DNA of 64,000 nucleotides, taken from an uncultured Bacilli bacterium (lineage in GTDB: Bacteria > Bacillota_I > Bacilli_A > RF39 > UBA660). Positions 25,316 through 33,213 of the stretch are shown piece after piece. The translations under genes and the position numbers were made by a program. The notes under the pieces are model-generated. The model saw nothing but the letters and a program-made list of their open reading frames with translations. It was not told where the DNA came from and did not search any database. The stretch spans positions 124,001 through 188,000 of the forward strand of contig CASPWD010000002.1 of the NCBI GenBank assembly GCA_949425635.1. The letters run 5' to 3'. Positions within the stretch are counted from its first letter, which is position 1, and each line of letters starts with the position of its first letter.

Positions 25316-25585
25316 ATGGAATTTTTATTCGAACTAATCTTTGAACTTATTATTGAAGGAAGTATGGAACTTTGTAAAAACAAAAACATAAATTTCTTAA
25401 TAAGGATAATTGCTTTTCTAATTCTATTTACTCTATATAGTGGATTCTTTATAATATCAACACTGATCGCCATTCAATGTCTTAAAAATAATTTATTAGC
25501 TGGTATATGCATAGTAATAATCATTTTAATATTATTATTTTTAAGTATAAATAATTTTATAAAAGAATATAGAAAAAGAGTTTGA
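25316..25585 (+). CDS. Small membrane protein upstream of XRE-TM regulator
   Basis: 89 residues with two hydrophobic segments (about 27-50 and 56-78) and an amphipathic acidic N-terminus MEFLFELIFELIIEG. RBS AGAGGTG. Ends in TGA at 25583-25585, which shows TGA is a stop. The next gene starts 14 bp later, so both are cotranscribed; the regulator might monitor or control this protein. No family recognised. Confidence 0.6.
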   Translation: MEFLFELIFELIIEGSMELCKNKNINFLIRIIAFLILFTLYSGFFIISTLIAIQCLKNNLLAGICIVIIILILLFLSINNFIKEYRKRV

Positions 25586-25599
25586 AAAGAGGTCATTTT

Positions 25600-26307
25600 A
25601 TGAAACAAGAAGAAATCGGTAAATTAATAAAAAAAATTAGAAAAGAAAATAATTTAAGTCAACAAAAATTTGCTTCACAATACGGTGTAACATACCAAGC
25701 TGTAAGCAAATGGGAAACTGGTAAAAATATTCCAGACATATCAATTTTAAAGAAAATATGTGATGATTATAAAATCGATTTAAATGACCTTTTAGATAAC
25801 AAAGCAACCACTAAGAAAAAAGATAAGAAAATATTTTTTATCGTTTTAATAGCAATTTTAGTTATTGTTATTACATCAAGCATTATTATAATAATAAATA
25901 ATAAAAATAAAAATGACTTCGAATTCAAAACTCTTTCATCTACATGCGACAGTTTCAATCTATATGGTAGTATAGCATACAACAAAAAGAAATCATCAAT
26001 TTATATATCAAATGTTACTTATTGTGGTGGGAACGACACCAAAGTATATAAAGAAATAACCTGCACTTTATACGAAAATGACGAAAATGCCAAAATAGAA
26101 ATAAGTAAATGTAATTACACTGATAATAAGGACAAAACTCTAGAAGAATTTATGCAAGATATAAATTTCAAAATCGATAATTATGAACCAATATGTAGAG
26201 ATTTTAAAGAAGATACTCTTCACTTAGAAATCGATGCAATTGATGAAAATAACGAAACAACAACGTATAAAGTTCCTTTAAAATTAGCGGATAATTGTTT
26301 AAACTAA
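25600..26307 (+). CDS. Membrane-tethered XRE-family regulator with six-Cys exported domain
   Basis: 235 residues from ATG 25600 (AAAAGAGG before it). XRE HTH at about 8-62: IGKLIKKIRKENNLSQQKFASQYGVTYQAVSKWETGKNIPDI in pattern. A basic linker leads to one membrane helix (about 76-98), then an exported domain of about 135 residues holding six Cys (STC, TYC, ITC, SKC, PIC, DNC). The topology suggests a one-component sensor whose outer domain is disulfide-bonded and whose HTH acts at the membrane. Known XRE-TM proteins in Firmicutes exist, but the ligand is unknown. Confidence 0.82.
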   Translation: MKQEEIGKLIKKIRKENNLSQQKFASQYGVTYQAVSKWETGKNIPDISILKKICDDYKIDLNDLLDNKATTKKKDKKIFFIVLIAILVIVITSSIIIIINNKNKNDFEFKTLSSTCDSFNLYGSIAYNKKKSSIYISNVTYCGGNDTKVYKEITCTLYENDENAKIEISKCNYTDNKDKTLEEFMQDINFKIDNYEPICRDFKEDTLHLEIDAIDENNETTTYKVPLKLADNCLN

Positions 26308-26402
26308 ACTTTTATTACATTGAAAAACTATTGTATTAAAGATAATCATATAACATATGTGATGTTATTAAGCAATATTTATCAATTACAATCAACATTC
26401 AT

Positions 26403-26447
26403 AAAAAATGCCAAAAATAATTTTTTTTGACATTTTTTTATTTTTTT
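26403..26447 (+). terminator. Terminator after the XRE-TM gene
   Basis: 15-base arms (26403-26417 and 26424-26438, one A-C mismatch) and a T run that leads straight into the ECF promoter. Confidence 0.65.
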
Positions 26448-26481
26448 GTAACTTTTTGATATAAAATAACATCTATATAAT
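26447..26481 (+). promoter_or_regulatory. Putative autoregulatory promoter of ECF sigma factor 1
   Basis: TGTAAC at 26447-26452 followed by TTTT, then TATAAT at 26476-26481 with exactly 23 bp between. The second ECF gene has the same arrangement at 35462-35496. TGTAAC/TGAAAC-like -35 boxes with an AAC core are usual for ECF sigma factors. Confidence 0.55.
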
Positions 26482-26508
26482 GAATCGATTCGAAAGAAGG
26501 TATCAATT

Positions 26509-26979
26509 TTGCAAGGAAAAATAGAATTTGACATAGATATAATAATTGATGAATATAGTAACTATGTCTATAAAATTATTAATAATATAATAGGTGATGC
26601 CTTACCTTATTCTGATAAAGAAGAAGTTGCTTCTGATACATTCTATCTGCTTTGGAAAAACAGTCATAAAATAAAGACAAATCTTAAATCTTATTTAGGT
26701 ACAATAGCCAAAAATTGTGCTTACGAAAAATTAAGAAATAGTAAGAATAATTTTGAATACAATGATACATTAGAAAATATTATCGTTTCAGACTTCACAG
26801 AATTAATAATAGTTAAAGAGAAAATAAAACGTTTAAGCATAGAAGAACAGCAATTATTCAAACTATATTACCTAGATGGTTTAAAAATAAAAGAAATTTC
26901 TAAGATTTTAAAAATAAATATTGGCACTTTAAAAATTCGTCTTTTTAGAATAAGAAAAAAGTTAAAGGAGGACAAATAA
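26509..26979 (+). CDS. ECF sigma factor 1 (TTG start)
   Basis: 156 residues. Start is TTG at 26509 with AGAAGG (26495-26500) 8 bp before; no ATG fits. Region 2: EEVASDTFYLLWKNSHKIKTNLKSYLGTIAKNCAYEKLR in pattern; region 4: LSIEEQQLFKLYYLDGLKIKEISKILKINIGTLKIRLFRIRKKLK. The next gene, 1 bp downstream, encodes a small transmembrane protein, the standard ECF/anti-sigma layout. The promoter shares TGTAAC-N23-TATAAT with the second ECF gene in the window. Confidence 0.9.
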   Translation: MQGKIEFDIDIIIDEYSNYVYKIINNIIGDALPYSDKEEVASDTFYLLWKNSHKIKTNLKSYLGTIAKNCAYEKLRNSKNNFEYNDTLENIIVSDFTELIIVKEKIKRLSIEEQQLFKLYYLDGLKIKEISKILKINIGTLKIRLFRIRKKLKEDK

Positions 26980-26980
26980 A

Positions 26981-27403
26981 ATGTTCAAAATTGATACCAC
27001 TAATATAAAAGAAATGACTAAGCAAAAAATAGCTTATTCATACTATGAAAGAGAGGAAAACATGCGTAAAAATAAAATAAGAAATTTAGCTATCGTGGCT
27101 TTTATCTTTAGTTTCTTTATAGGAGGAACAATCACTGTTAACGCCTTAACAGATAATAAAATAGCAGATACAGTTAAAGAAACATTTAAAGAAGTTTTAA
27201 AAGTAAAATCAGACGGAAAAGAATATGATGCAAATTGCCATAAAGAAGACAACGGCTCAATAACTTGTACTTTGCCAGAAGAATTGACAGGAAAAGATGC
27301 CGAATCAGTAATAAATATTTTCGATGGAAATATTGAAAATTTAGATGTAGAGTATAATAAAAAAGATGGTGAAGAAACAGTCAGTATCACAATCAACGAA
27401 TAA
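26981..27403 (+). CDS. Putative membrane anti-sigma factor 1
   Basis: 140 residues, RBS AAAGGAGG. A cytoplasmic N-terminus of about 35 charged residues, one membrane helix (about 36-55), and an exported domain of about 85 residues with two Cys (DANC...ITC, nine residues apart). No zinc-binding HxxxCxxC motif is present, so it is not a ZAS-type anti-sigma. Position 1 bp after the ECF gene and the topology support an anti-sigma or sensor function; homology is not recognised directly. Confidence 0.65.
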   Translation: MFKIDTTNIKEMTKQKIAYSYYEREENMRKNKIRNLAIVAFIFSFFIGGTITVNALTDNKIADTVKETFKEVLKVKSDGKEYDANCHKEDNGSITCTLPEELTGKDAESVINIFDGNIENLDVEYNKKDGEETVSITINE

Positions 27404-27463
27404 CATAAATTTATGAAATAAAAAAATCTATTTTATTTAAAAATATTTATAATCTATTAAAAA

Positions 27464-27489
27464 AATAATTGAATTAATTTTCAATTATT
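27464..27489 (-). terminator. Terminator of the DUF308 gene
   Basis: Arms AATAATTGAA (27464-27473) and TTCAATTATT (27480-27489), T run on the minus strand; the stem covers the stop codon. Confidence 0.65.
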
Positions 27490-28052
27490 TTTATTTTCTC
27501 TTCAAAGTATTTACCAATTTTTTTAATATGTTTCTTAAATATAACCATATCTATAATATCTGATACAGAATATATAATTAACATAATTCCCAAGAATATC
27601 GTAATAGTTATTGAAGTTAAAGTCGGATTTAGAATTAAGACAATTCCACAAATACATGTAATTATTGCAAGTAACAAACTTAATAACCAACTACCACTAA
27701 AATTTCTTAATGATAAGGATAACTGAATCTTAAAGATACTAGTCAAAATAAACCAAATACCTAACACAATAGGAATAAGCATTGTTAAAGTATTAGGATA
27801 GAAACAAATAATAATACCACATAAAATTGATAAAACACCAGGTATAAACTGATTCATTGCAATAAAATAATTACGCATTCTTATATCCAATATAACTTGA
27901 AATATTCCATTAATAATTAAAATGCCTGCTAAGATATAAGCAAAAACATTTAATGAAGTCTTCGGCATAAAGCACATTGTAATACCTAACAAAACCAACA
28001 TAATAGAAAACAAAATTGAAGAATTAATAAACTTGTTTAACTTTTTTATCAT
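27474..28052 (-). CDS. HdeD/DUF308-family membrane protein
   Basis: 192 residues from the minus-strand ATG at 28052, preceded by GAAAGGTG. Six membrane helices in three pairs, with the DUF308 pattern: LLGITMCFMPKTSLNVFAYILAGILIINGIFQV in type, then GVLSILCGIIICFYPNTLTMLIPIVLGIWFI and a third copy, AIITCICGIVLILNPTLTSITITIFLGIMLIIYSV. HdeD of E. coli relates to acid stress; the role here is unknown. A consensus promoter lies at 28075-28103. Confidence 0.88.
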   Translation of the reverse strand: MIKKLNKFINSSILFSIMLVLLGITMCFMPKTSLNVFAYILAGILIINGIFQVILDIRMRNYFIAMNQFIPGVLSILCGIIICFYPNTLTMLIPIVLGIWFILTSIFKIQLSLSLRNFSGSWLLSLLLAIITCICGIVLILNPTLTSITITIFLGIMLIIYSVSDIIDMVIFKKHIKKIGKYFEEKIKIIEN

Positions 28053-28074
28053 AAAATCACCTTTCAATAATTAA

Positions 28075-28103
28075 ATAATATTGCAAAAATGACTGGTAGT
28101 CAA
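28075..28103 (-). promoter_or_regulatory. Promoter of the DUF308 gene with palindrome over the -35
   Basis: On the minus strand TTGACT (28103-28098), 17-bp spacer, TATTAT (28080-28075). TGACT-GGT-AGTCA at 28090-28102 overlaps the -35 and may be an operator. Confidence 0.68.
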
Positions 28104-28150
28104 CGAACTGCAAGTGTTTCTAATAATTTCTAATAATTGTCTAATTATTA

Positions 28151-28651
28151 TTAATAAAATACTTTCATTATTGAGCAAATACAATCGATAAAAAATATAA
28201 TACTTAGAATAATACTCAATATTCTAGGAATTTTACTAATGATAAAATCTCCCATTTTTTTCAGAACATAAACATAAAATAATGACATCAAAGCCCAACC
28301 AGCAGAAGTAGGTATAGAAGCAAACTTTCCAATGTGTCCCCAAATATTAGAATAATTCCACATTTCATAACCAAATATTTTTTCTATTAAAAATCCTCCA
28401 AAACTTTCAAGCAGAGTGAACATTCCAAAATAAAGAACAAATAATAACACATTTCTCCAAAACTTATTATTCATTTTACTAACAACGATCCTATAAACAA
28501 ATAAACTTAATACTGCACCAATACCATATAACGGAGTCCACCACAAAAACATAAAGCCACTTCTTTTATGCAACTTTAAAACAGAGAAAAATATCGTTTC
28601 TAAAAGATGGCCCAAAATTGAATAAAGCAAAAAAGTATTTAAATAATACAT
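28151..28651 (-). CDS. Short PF06541-like membrane protein
   Basis: 166 residues on the minus strand, about five membrane segments. Its motifs parallel those of the protein at 8345-9016: YSILGHLLETIFF, then WWTPLYGIGAVLSLFVYR, ESFGGFLIEKIFGYEMWNYS. It lacks the basic C-terminal tail of that relative. RBS AGGTGATCTT. The gene lies 98 bp upstream of the DUF308 gene on the same strand, but the latter has its own promoter. Function unknown. Confidence 0.75.
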   Translation of the reverse strand: MYYLNTFLLYSILGHLLETIFFSVLKLHKRSGFMFLWWTPLYGIGAVLSLFVYRIVVSKMNNKFWRNVLLFVLYFGMFTLLESFGGFLIEKIFGYEMWNYSNIWGHIGKFASIPTSAGWALMSLFYVYVLKKMGDFIISKIPRILSIILSIIFFIDCICSIMKVFY

Positions 28652-28762
28652 AAGATCACCTAAAACTACTATTTACTATTTTCTATAAAATATACATAAT
28701 CTCCAGAACTTGTATACTACATACTAAACATTTTAATGTATAATAAAAATATAAAAAAAGTA

Positions 28763-28793
28763 TTGACCTTAACCTTAGGGCAGGGTATATAGT
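28763..28793 (+). promoter_or_regulatory. MerR-type promoter with long spacer
   Basis: TTGACC (28763-28768) and TATAGT (28788-28793) are 19 bp apart, the over-long spacing typical of MerR-controlled promoters; ACCTT...AGGGT forms an imperfect dyad between them. An alternative -10, TATATA at 28786-28791, would give 17 bp. Confidence 0.66.
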
Positions 28794-28813
28794 GTTATCG
28801 AAAGGAGAGTTAT

Positions 28814-29458
28814 ATGTTTATAAACGAAGTGGAACATATCGTAGGATTGTCTAAAAAAAGTATTAGATATTATGAAGAAAATGGTTTATTAAGCCCAAAA
28901 CGTAATAAAGAAAATGACTATCGCATATACAGCGAAGATGATATTAAAACATTAAAGATAATAAAATTTCTTCGAGAACTAGGAGTTACCATTAAAGAAC
29001 TTCAAGAATTACAAAGTGGCTCGCTGACTTTACAAGAATGTATGAAAGAACGCATCAAACAAATTGATAACGAAACAGCTCATTACGAAAAAGCTAAAAA
29101 CATCTGTCTTGAGATTTCTAAATCAGACGAAACATTTTTAAATATTAACATCGAAAAATACTTTGAAGCAGTAAATATTTTAAATAAGGAAGGTTTTACA
29201 ATGCGTAACACAAAAACAAATAAAACGAAAAAGATAGTAGGAGCGACTATATCAAGTTTAATATTTGGTATATTAATCCTATTCATTCCTATTATGATTA
29301 GTTATTTTCAGTTTACAGAAAGTACAAAAATACCATGGATAATTTATATTATACTAATAGGAATATTTGCTATTCCAACATATGGAATAGTATATAATTT
29401 AGTAACTAGAATTAAAGAGATAAATGGAGGAGAAGAAGATGAAGCTAGTAAATATTGA
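28814..29458 (+). CDS. MerR-family regulator with two C-terminal membrane helices
   Basis: 214 residues. MerR HTH at the start: INEVEHIVGLSKKSIRYYEENGLLSPKRN, then SEDDIKTLKIIKFLRELGVTIKELQEL and a coiled coil (about 75-115). The usual ligand domain is absent; residues about 140-165 and 174-198 are two membrane helices. The product is therefore a membrane-tethered MerR protein. It should autoregulate through the 19-bp-spacer promoter just upstream. It overlaps the YbjQ gene by 20 bp. RBS AAAGGAGAG. Confidence 0.85.
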   Translation: MFINEVEHIVGLSKKSIRYYEENGLLSPKRNKENDYRIYSEDDIKTLKIIKFLRELGVTIKELQELQSGSLTLQECMKERIKQIDNETAHYEKAKNICLEISKSDETFLNINIEKYFEAVNILNKEGFTMRNTKTNKTKKIVGATISSLIFGILILFIPIMISYFQFTESTKIPWIIYIILIGIFAIPTYGIVYNLVTRIKEINGGEEDEASKY

Positions 29459-29765
29459 TTATGTACCAGGTTATGAGATAACAGAAGCCTTAGGTATGGT
29501 AAAAGGTCAGATTGTCCAATCTAAAAACATAGGTCGTGATTTTATGGCTGGAATGAAAACTATAGTAGGTGGTGAAATAGCAGGTTATACAGAAATGTTA
29601 ACGCAAGCAAGAGCAATTGCTACAAAAAGAATGGTTGACGACGCCACAAATTTAGGAGCTGATGCCATTATAAATATTCGTTATGGATCATCATCAGTGA
29701 TGAATGGTGCAGCCGAAGTTATTGCTTATGGAACAGCTGTCAAACTAAAGAAAATTGATAAATAA
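29439..29765 (+). CDS. YbjQ/UPF0145-family protein
   Basis: 108 residues from ATG 29439 (GGAGGAG at 29426-29432 inside the MerR gene). The family pattern is complete: VPGYEITEALGMVKGQIVQSKNIGRDFMAG in type, then EMLTQARAIATKRMVDDATNLGADAIINIRYGSSSVMNGAAEVIAYGTAV. YbjQ proteins form small oligomeric rings of unknown function, sometimes linked to metal or membrane stress. Translationally coupled to the membrane-tethered MerR regulator. Confidence 0.93.
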   Translation: MKLVNIDYVPGYEITEALGMVKGQIVQSKNIGRDFMAGMKTIVGGEIAGYTEMLTQARAIATKRMVDDATNLGADAIINIRYGSSSVMNGAAEVIAYGTAVKLKKIDK

Positions 29766-29777
29766 TTCAAAAAATAT

Positions 29778-29809
29778 AAGAATATTTGAGCAATCAATTA
29801 TTCTTTTTT
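29778..29809 (+). terminator. Terminator of the merR-ybjQ operon
   Basis: Arms AAGAATA (29778-29784) and TATTCTT (29799-29805), then a run of T. Confidence 0.6.
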
Positions 29810-29835
29810 TATTTAATCAAACGTGCCTTTATAGG

Positions 29836-29882
29836 TTGACTTAAATTTTAAAAATGCTATAATTAAATTGATAATGATTATC
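29836..29882 (+). promoter_or_regulatory. perR promoter and Fur-family operator
   Basis: TTGACT (29836-29841), 16-bp spacer, extended -10 TGcTATAAT (29855-29863). GATAAT-G-ATTATC (29870-29882), a 6-1-6 inverted repeat of Fur/PerR-box type, covers the expected transcription start, so the gene product should repress itself. Confidence 0.75.
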
Positions 29883-29896
29883 GATAAGGAAGTTAT

Positions 29897-30292
29897 ATGG
29901 AAACAAGAAATACGAAACAAAAAGAACTTATATTAGATATATTATCTCGTAAAGAGAACATGATTCACCCAACTATAGGTGAACTTACAACTCTTGTTCT
30001 AAATGAAGATAAAAGTATTGGTCAAGCAACTATATATCGTAATATAAAAAAATTAGTTAGAGAAGGAAAAATAAAAAAGATTCTAACTAATGATGGTTAT
30101 CGTTATGATATCAATGCTGATCTTCATGGTCATTTAGTATGTGTAAAATGTCACTCCGTATATGACTTATACGATGAAAGTTATAATAAGTTAGTTGCAC
30201 ACTTAGAGAAAAATTATCAAGTAAAAATTAGTAATACTAATATCATTTTTGATGGTTTATGTCCTAAATGTCAAGAAAGCAACAATAAATAA
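29897..30292 (+). CDS. perR: PerR-like Fur-family peroxide or metal regulator
   Basis: 131 residues. Winged helix about 10-80 (HPTIGELTTLV, SIGQATIYRNIKKLVREGKI) and a dimerisation domain with structural-zinc Cys pairs CVKC and CPKC. The regulatory-site run is YRYDINADLHGHLVCVKCHSVYDLYD; the Asp at the position where Fur has Glu (VYD versus VIE), with D and HGH before it, favours PerR. Rubrerythrin, a common PerR target, is next. A Fur-type box sits on its own transcription start. Confidence 0.85.
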   Translation: METRNTKQKELILDILSRKENMIHPTIGELTTLVLNEDKSIGQATIYRNIKKLVREGKIKKILTNDGYRYDINADLHGHLVCVKCHSVYDLYDESYNKLVAHLEKNYQVKISNTNIIFDGLCPKCQESNNK

Positions 30293-30349
30293 TATATATT
30301 AAGAGGTAGTACCCTTTAATATAAATAGATTAAGAAAGAAGGAAATAAA

Positions 30350-30889
30350 ATGGAACTTAAAGGTTCAAAAACTGAAGCTAACTTAATGGCTGCATTTGCT
30401 GGTGAATCTCAAGCAAGAAACAAATATACTTATTTTGCTTCTAAGGCTCGTAAAGATGGTTATGAACAAATCGCTGCTATTTTCGAAGAAACTGCTAATA
30501 ATGAAAAAGAACATGCAAAAATGTGGTTTAAAGAATTAAATGGAGGAGAAATTCCATCAACTGAAGCAAACCTTTTAGCTGCTGCAGAAGGTGAAAACTA
30601 CGAATGGACTGACATGTATGATGAATTTGCTAAAGTTGCTGAAGAAGAAGGCTTCAAAGCAATCGCTGCTAAATTCAGAATGGTTGGCGAAATTGAACGT
30701 CATCATGAAGAAAGATATCGCAAACTTCTAAAAAATGTTGAAGACAAAGTTGTATTCAGCAAAGATGAAGATGCTATTTGGATTTGCCGTAATTGTGGTC
30801 ATGTAGTAGTAGGTAAACAAGCTCCTGCTGTATGTCCAGTTTGTGCTCATGCTGGAAGCTATTTCGAAGTTAAAGCTGAAAATTACTAG
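30350..30889 (+). CDS. rbr: Rubrerythrin
   Basis: 179 residues. Diiron four-helix bundle with ligand motifs [27 protein letters not shown], and [11 protein letters not shown], followed by a C-terminal rubredoxin domain [12 protein letters not shown]...CPVCAHAG with four Cys ligands. It reduces hydrogen peroxide in anaerobes with electrons from NADH via rubredoxin-like carriers. It follows the PerR-like gene after 57 bp, and RBS is AAGAAGG. The codon pattern is favourable and the gene may be highly expressed. Bidirectional terminator follows. Confidence 0.96.
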   Translation: MELKGSKTEANLMAAFAGESQARNKYTYFASKARKDGYEQIAAIFEETANNEKEHAKMWFKELNGGEIPSTEANLLAAAEGENYEWTDMYDEFAKVAEEEGFKAIAAKFRMVGEIERHHEERYRKLLKNVEDKVVFSKDEDAIWICRNCGHVVVGKQAPAVCPVCAHAGSYFEVKAENY

Positions 30890-30900
30890 GATTTCCAACA

Positions 30901-30928
30901 AAAAGATTCCCTATAGGAATCTTTTTTT
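30901..30928. terminator. Bidirectional terminator between rubrerythrin and NagZ-like genes
   Basis: Arms AAAAGATTCC (30901-30910) and GGAATCTTTT (30916-30925), loop CTATA, with T or A runs on both sides. Confidence 0.82.
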
Positions 30929-30948
30929 ATTTATTTTGAAACTTCTTA

Positions 30949-32346
30949 TTATTTTTGATTTTCAAACATTAAACCTTTATAGTACTTCCAAGCAATAACT
31001 CGAAAAGCTAATTTACTTACTGTATCTTCACTAATCGTTTTATTTTTTACAGAATCATTAATTGCATTAAAACATCCTTGATAGTCAGTTGTAATAAGCA
31101 TATCATTTCCAGCTAGTATTGCCTTAGTACACAAATCAGCTGTGTCCTTAACTGCACCCATATCTAAGTTATCAGTCATTATAATACCAGTAAAACCTAA
31201 TCGATCACGAAGCATATTATGAATACCAATAGATAGCGAAGCAGGATTAGCATTATCAATACGGTCGTAGATATTATGATTAACCATTACTACTTCAGCA
31301 CCTTCATCAATTCCTGATTTAAATGGTGGAAGATAATCATTTACAACAGTATCATAAGTTACATCAAGTCTTGTAGAATCAGTATGTGTATCAATTGCAT
31401 CTCCATATCCAGGAAAGTGTTTTAAACTATAACTAACTCCAGTGCCTTTACTTGCAGCAATAACGGTCTTAGCATACTGAGAAGTTCCTTCGGTATCTAA
31501 ACCAATTGTTCTATTATACATGTAAGAAGACTCGTTAGTAGCCACATCAACTACAGGTGCGAAATTCACATTCAAACCTAAATTTTTAAGAACCTTACTT
31601 TTATTTAAGGTATCATTCTTTATCGTATCGAAACCACCATTTTTGTATAACTCTTGCGGAGACTTGAACTTTTCAGCCACCAGTTTTGAATTACTACTAA
31701 CTCGAACAACATTTCCGCCCTCCTCATCAACAGCTGTAATTAAAGGTATTGTCGCTTTACTTTGTACATCTTTAATCATTTTTTGAACTTCTTCTGTACT
31801 TTTATTATTAAAATCTTTTTCAAAGAAAACATATCCGCCTAAATTATATTTTTTTACATTTTCTAAAGCTTTATCGCCATCATATCTCGCTAAAATAAGT
31901 TGTCCAATTTTTTCCTCTAAAGTCATTTTACTAACTTTTTCATAAGCTAGAGTATAGTATTGCTTAAATATTCCATTATCTTGCCATGATTCAGGGATAC
32001 CTGCTATTTTATTATCATTTTTGTTTTCTGATTGTGCATCATCATTTTCCGCTTTTTTTGTATAAGAGATAACCTTTATATCTTGTTCACTATTTGTAGT
32101 ATCCAAAAGACCAGTATATTCAATCAAAATTCTGTCTCCAACACTTAAGTCCAAAAAGCTTTTATCACTTAATGTATATATGACATTATTGCTATCTTGA
32201 ATCGTCAATTTATCCCCATCTAAATTTAAAACAGTCGCATCCATCGTTTGTATTTCTTTATTATTTAATAACAATGTTGCAACTCCTATTACAAAAGTCA
32301 GTAGTCCTACCGCTCCTATAATAGCTAAAACATAAGTCTTCTTCAT
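30949..32346 (-). CDS. Membrane-anchored GH3 beta-N-acetylhexosaminidase (NagZ-like)
   Basis: 465 residues on the minus strand. One N-terminal membrane helix (about 5-27), a small beta domain (to about 100, like an OB or DUF3221 type), then a GH3 domain from about 130. Diagnostic loop: SLKHFPGYGDAIDTHTDSTR with the Asp-His dyad of NagZ, and IIMTDNLDMGAV with the nucleophile Asp. It should release GlcNAc from muropeptides outside the membrane, as exported NagZ of Bacillus does. RBS is GGAGG. Convergent with rubrerythrin. Confidence 0.9.
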   Translation of the reverse strand: MKKTYVLAIIGAVGLLTFVIGVATLLLNNKEIQTMDATVLNLDGDKLTIQDSNNVIYTLSDKSFLDLSVGDRILIEYTGLLDTTNSEQDIKVISYTKKAENDDAQSENKNDNKIAGIPESWQDNGIFKQYYTLAYEKVSKMTLEEKIGQLILARYDGDKALENVKKYNLGGYVFFEKDFNNKSTEEVQKMIKDVQSKATIPLITAVDEEGGNVVRVSSNSKLVAEKFKSPQELYKNGGFDTIKNDTLNKSKVLKNLGLNVNFAPVVDVATNESSYMYNRTIGLDTEGTSQYAKTVIAASKGTGVSYSLKHFPGYGDAIDTHTDSTRLDVTYDTVVNDYLPPFKSGIDEGAEVVMVNHNIYDRIDNANPASLSIGIHNMLRDRLGFTGIIMTDNLDMGAVKDTADLCTKAILAGNDMLITTDYQGCFNAINDSVKNKTISEDTVSKLAFRVIAWKYYKGLMFENQK

Positions 32347-32503
32347 TATAAATCCTCCTTAAATTCATTGTATCACTTATTCAATAATTTATATGAGTAA
32401 AATTTGTTATTATTCCAAAAATTACTTTAGTAGACATTTGCTAAAATGGGTAATATAATAAAATTACTTAAAAATATAATTAAACAATAGGAGAGTGTTA
32501 TAT

Positions 32504-33148
32504 ATGAACAAAATAGTAATATTTGATTGGGGTGGAGTAGTAGAAAGTCACGAAAATAATATGGAAGAATTAATGCAAATTAGAGTTGATACTATAAAAA
32601 GATTTAATGAGTCATTGAGTAGAGAAGAAATATTAAGCCGTTGGACAAATATAACTACAAAAGGAAACAATGCAGGAGCTGTAAGCGATATCAAAGAGAT
32701 AAAAGAGTGGTTAGCTTTAATCGAAAGAAATATGGAAATAGATGTTCCATTAGCTGAATTTGTTTCTACATACAACGAAGAAGGAAGAAAGATTAAATAC
32801 TATAAAGATGTTGTTGAATATGCCCATTCTATAAAAGAAGAATGTCAAATCGCTATTCTTTCTAATCTTTTACCTATCGATAAAGATAGAATAGATTATC
32901 AATATGATTTATCAAAATTTAATCATGTATACTTATCTTTTGAGATTGGTTTAAGAAAGCCAGACTCTAAAATATACGAACATGTAACAAAAGACCTTAA
33001 CGTAAATCCAAAAGACATCTTATTCATTGATGATGATAAAGATAACATTACAGCAGCTAAGGAATATGGTTGGAATACATGTGAAGCTTTCGGATATGAA
33101 TTAGATAAAATTAAAACGAGTGTAAAAAACTTTTTAAATACGAAATAG
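32504..33148 (+). CDS. HAD-superfamily hydrolase
   Basis: 214 residues from ATG 32504 (GGAGAG at 32491-32496). The first HAD motif is altered: IVIFDWGGVVE, with Asp then Trp-Gly-Gly rather than DxDG. Motif II is ILSNL, motif III is GLRKPDSKIYEHV and motif IV is LFIDDDKDNI, all as in the YihX/HAD-IA group whose motif I is often FDxGGV. Likely a sugar-phosphate or nucleotide phosphatase; substrate unknown. Monocistronic. Confidence 0.87.
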   Translation: MNKIVIFDWGGVVESHENNMEELMQIRVDTIKRFNESLSREEILSRWTNITTKGNNAGAVSDIKEIKEWLALIERNMEIDVPLAEFVSTYNEEGRKIKYYKDVVEYAHSIKEECQIAILSNLLPIDKDRIDYQYDLSKFNHVYLSFEIGLRKPDSKIYEHVTKDLNVNPKDILFIDDDKDNITAAKEYGWNTCEAFGYELDKIKTSVKNFLNTK

Positions 33149-33213
33149 TTTAAAACTTGCAATAATGTCTCCTTTATGTTAAATTAGCTTTTAAATTTAA
33201 GGGGGCTTTTTAT

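Noticed and set aside
26439-26447. T-rich prefix common to both ECF promoters as part of the recognition site
   Set aside because: In both cases an upstream terminator hairpin supplies the T run, so only TGTAAC, the following YTTTT and the 23-bp spacing are kept as the signal.
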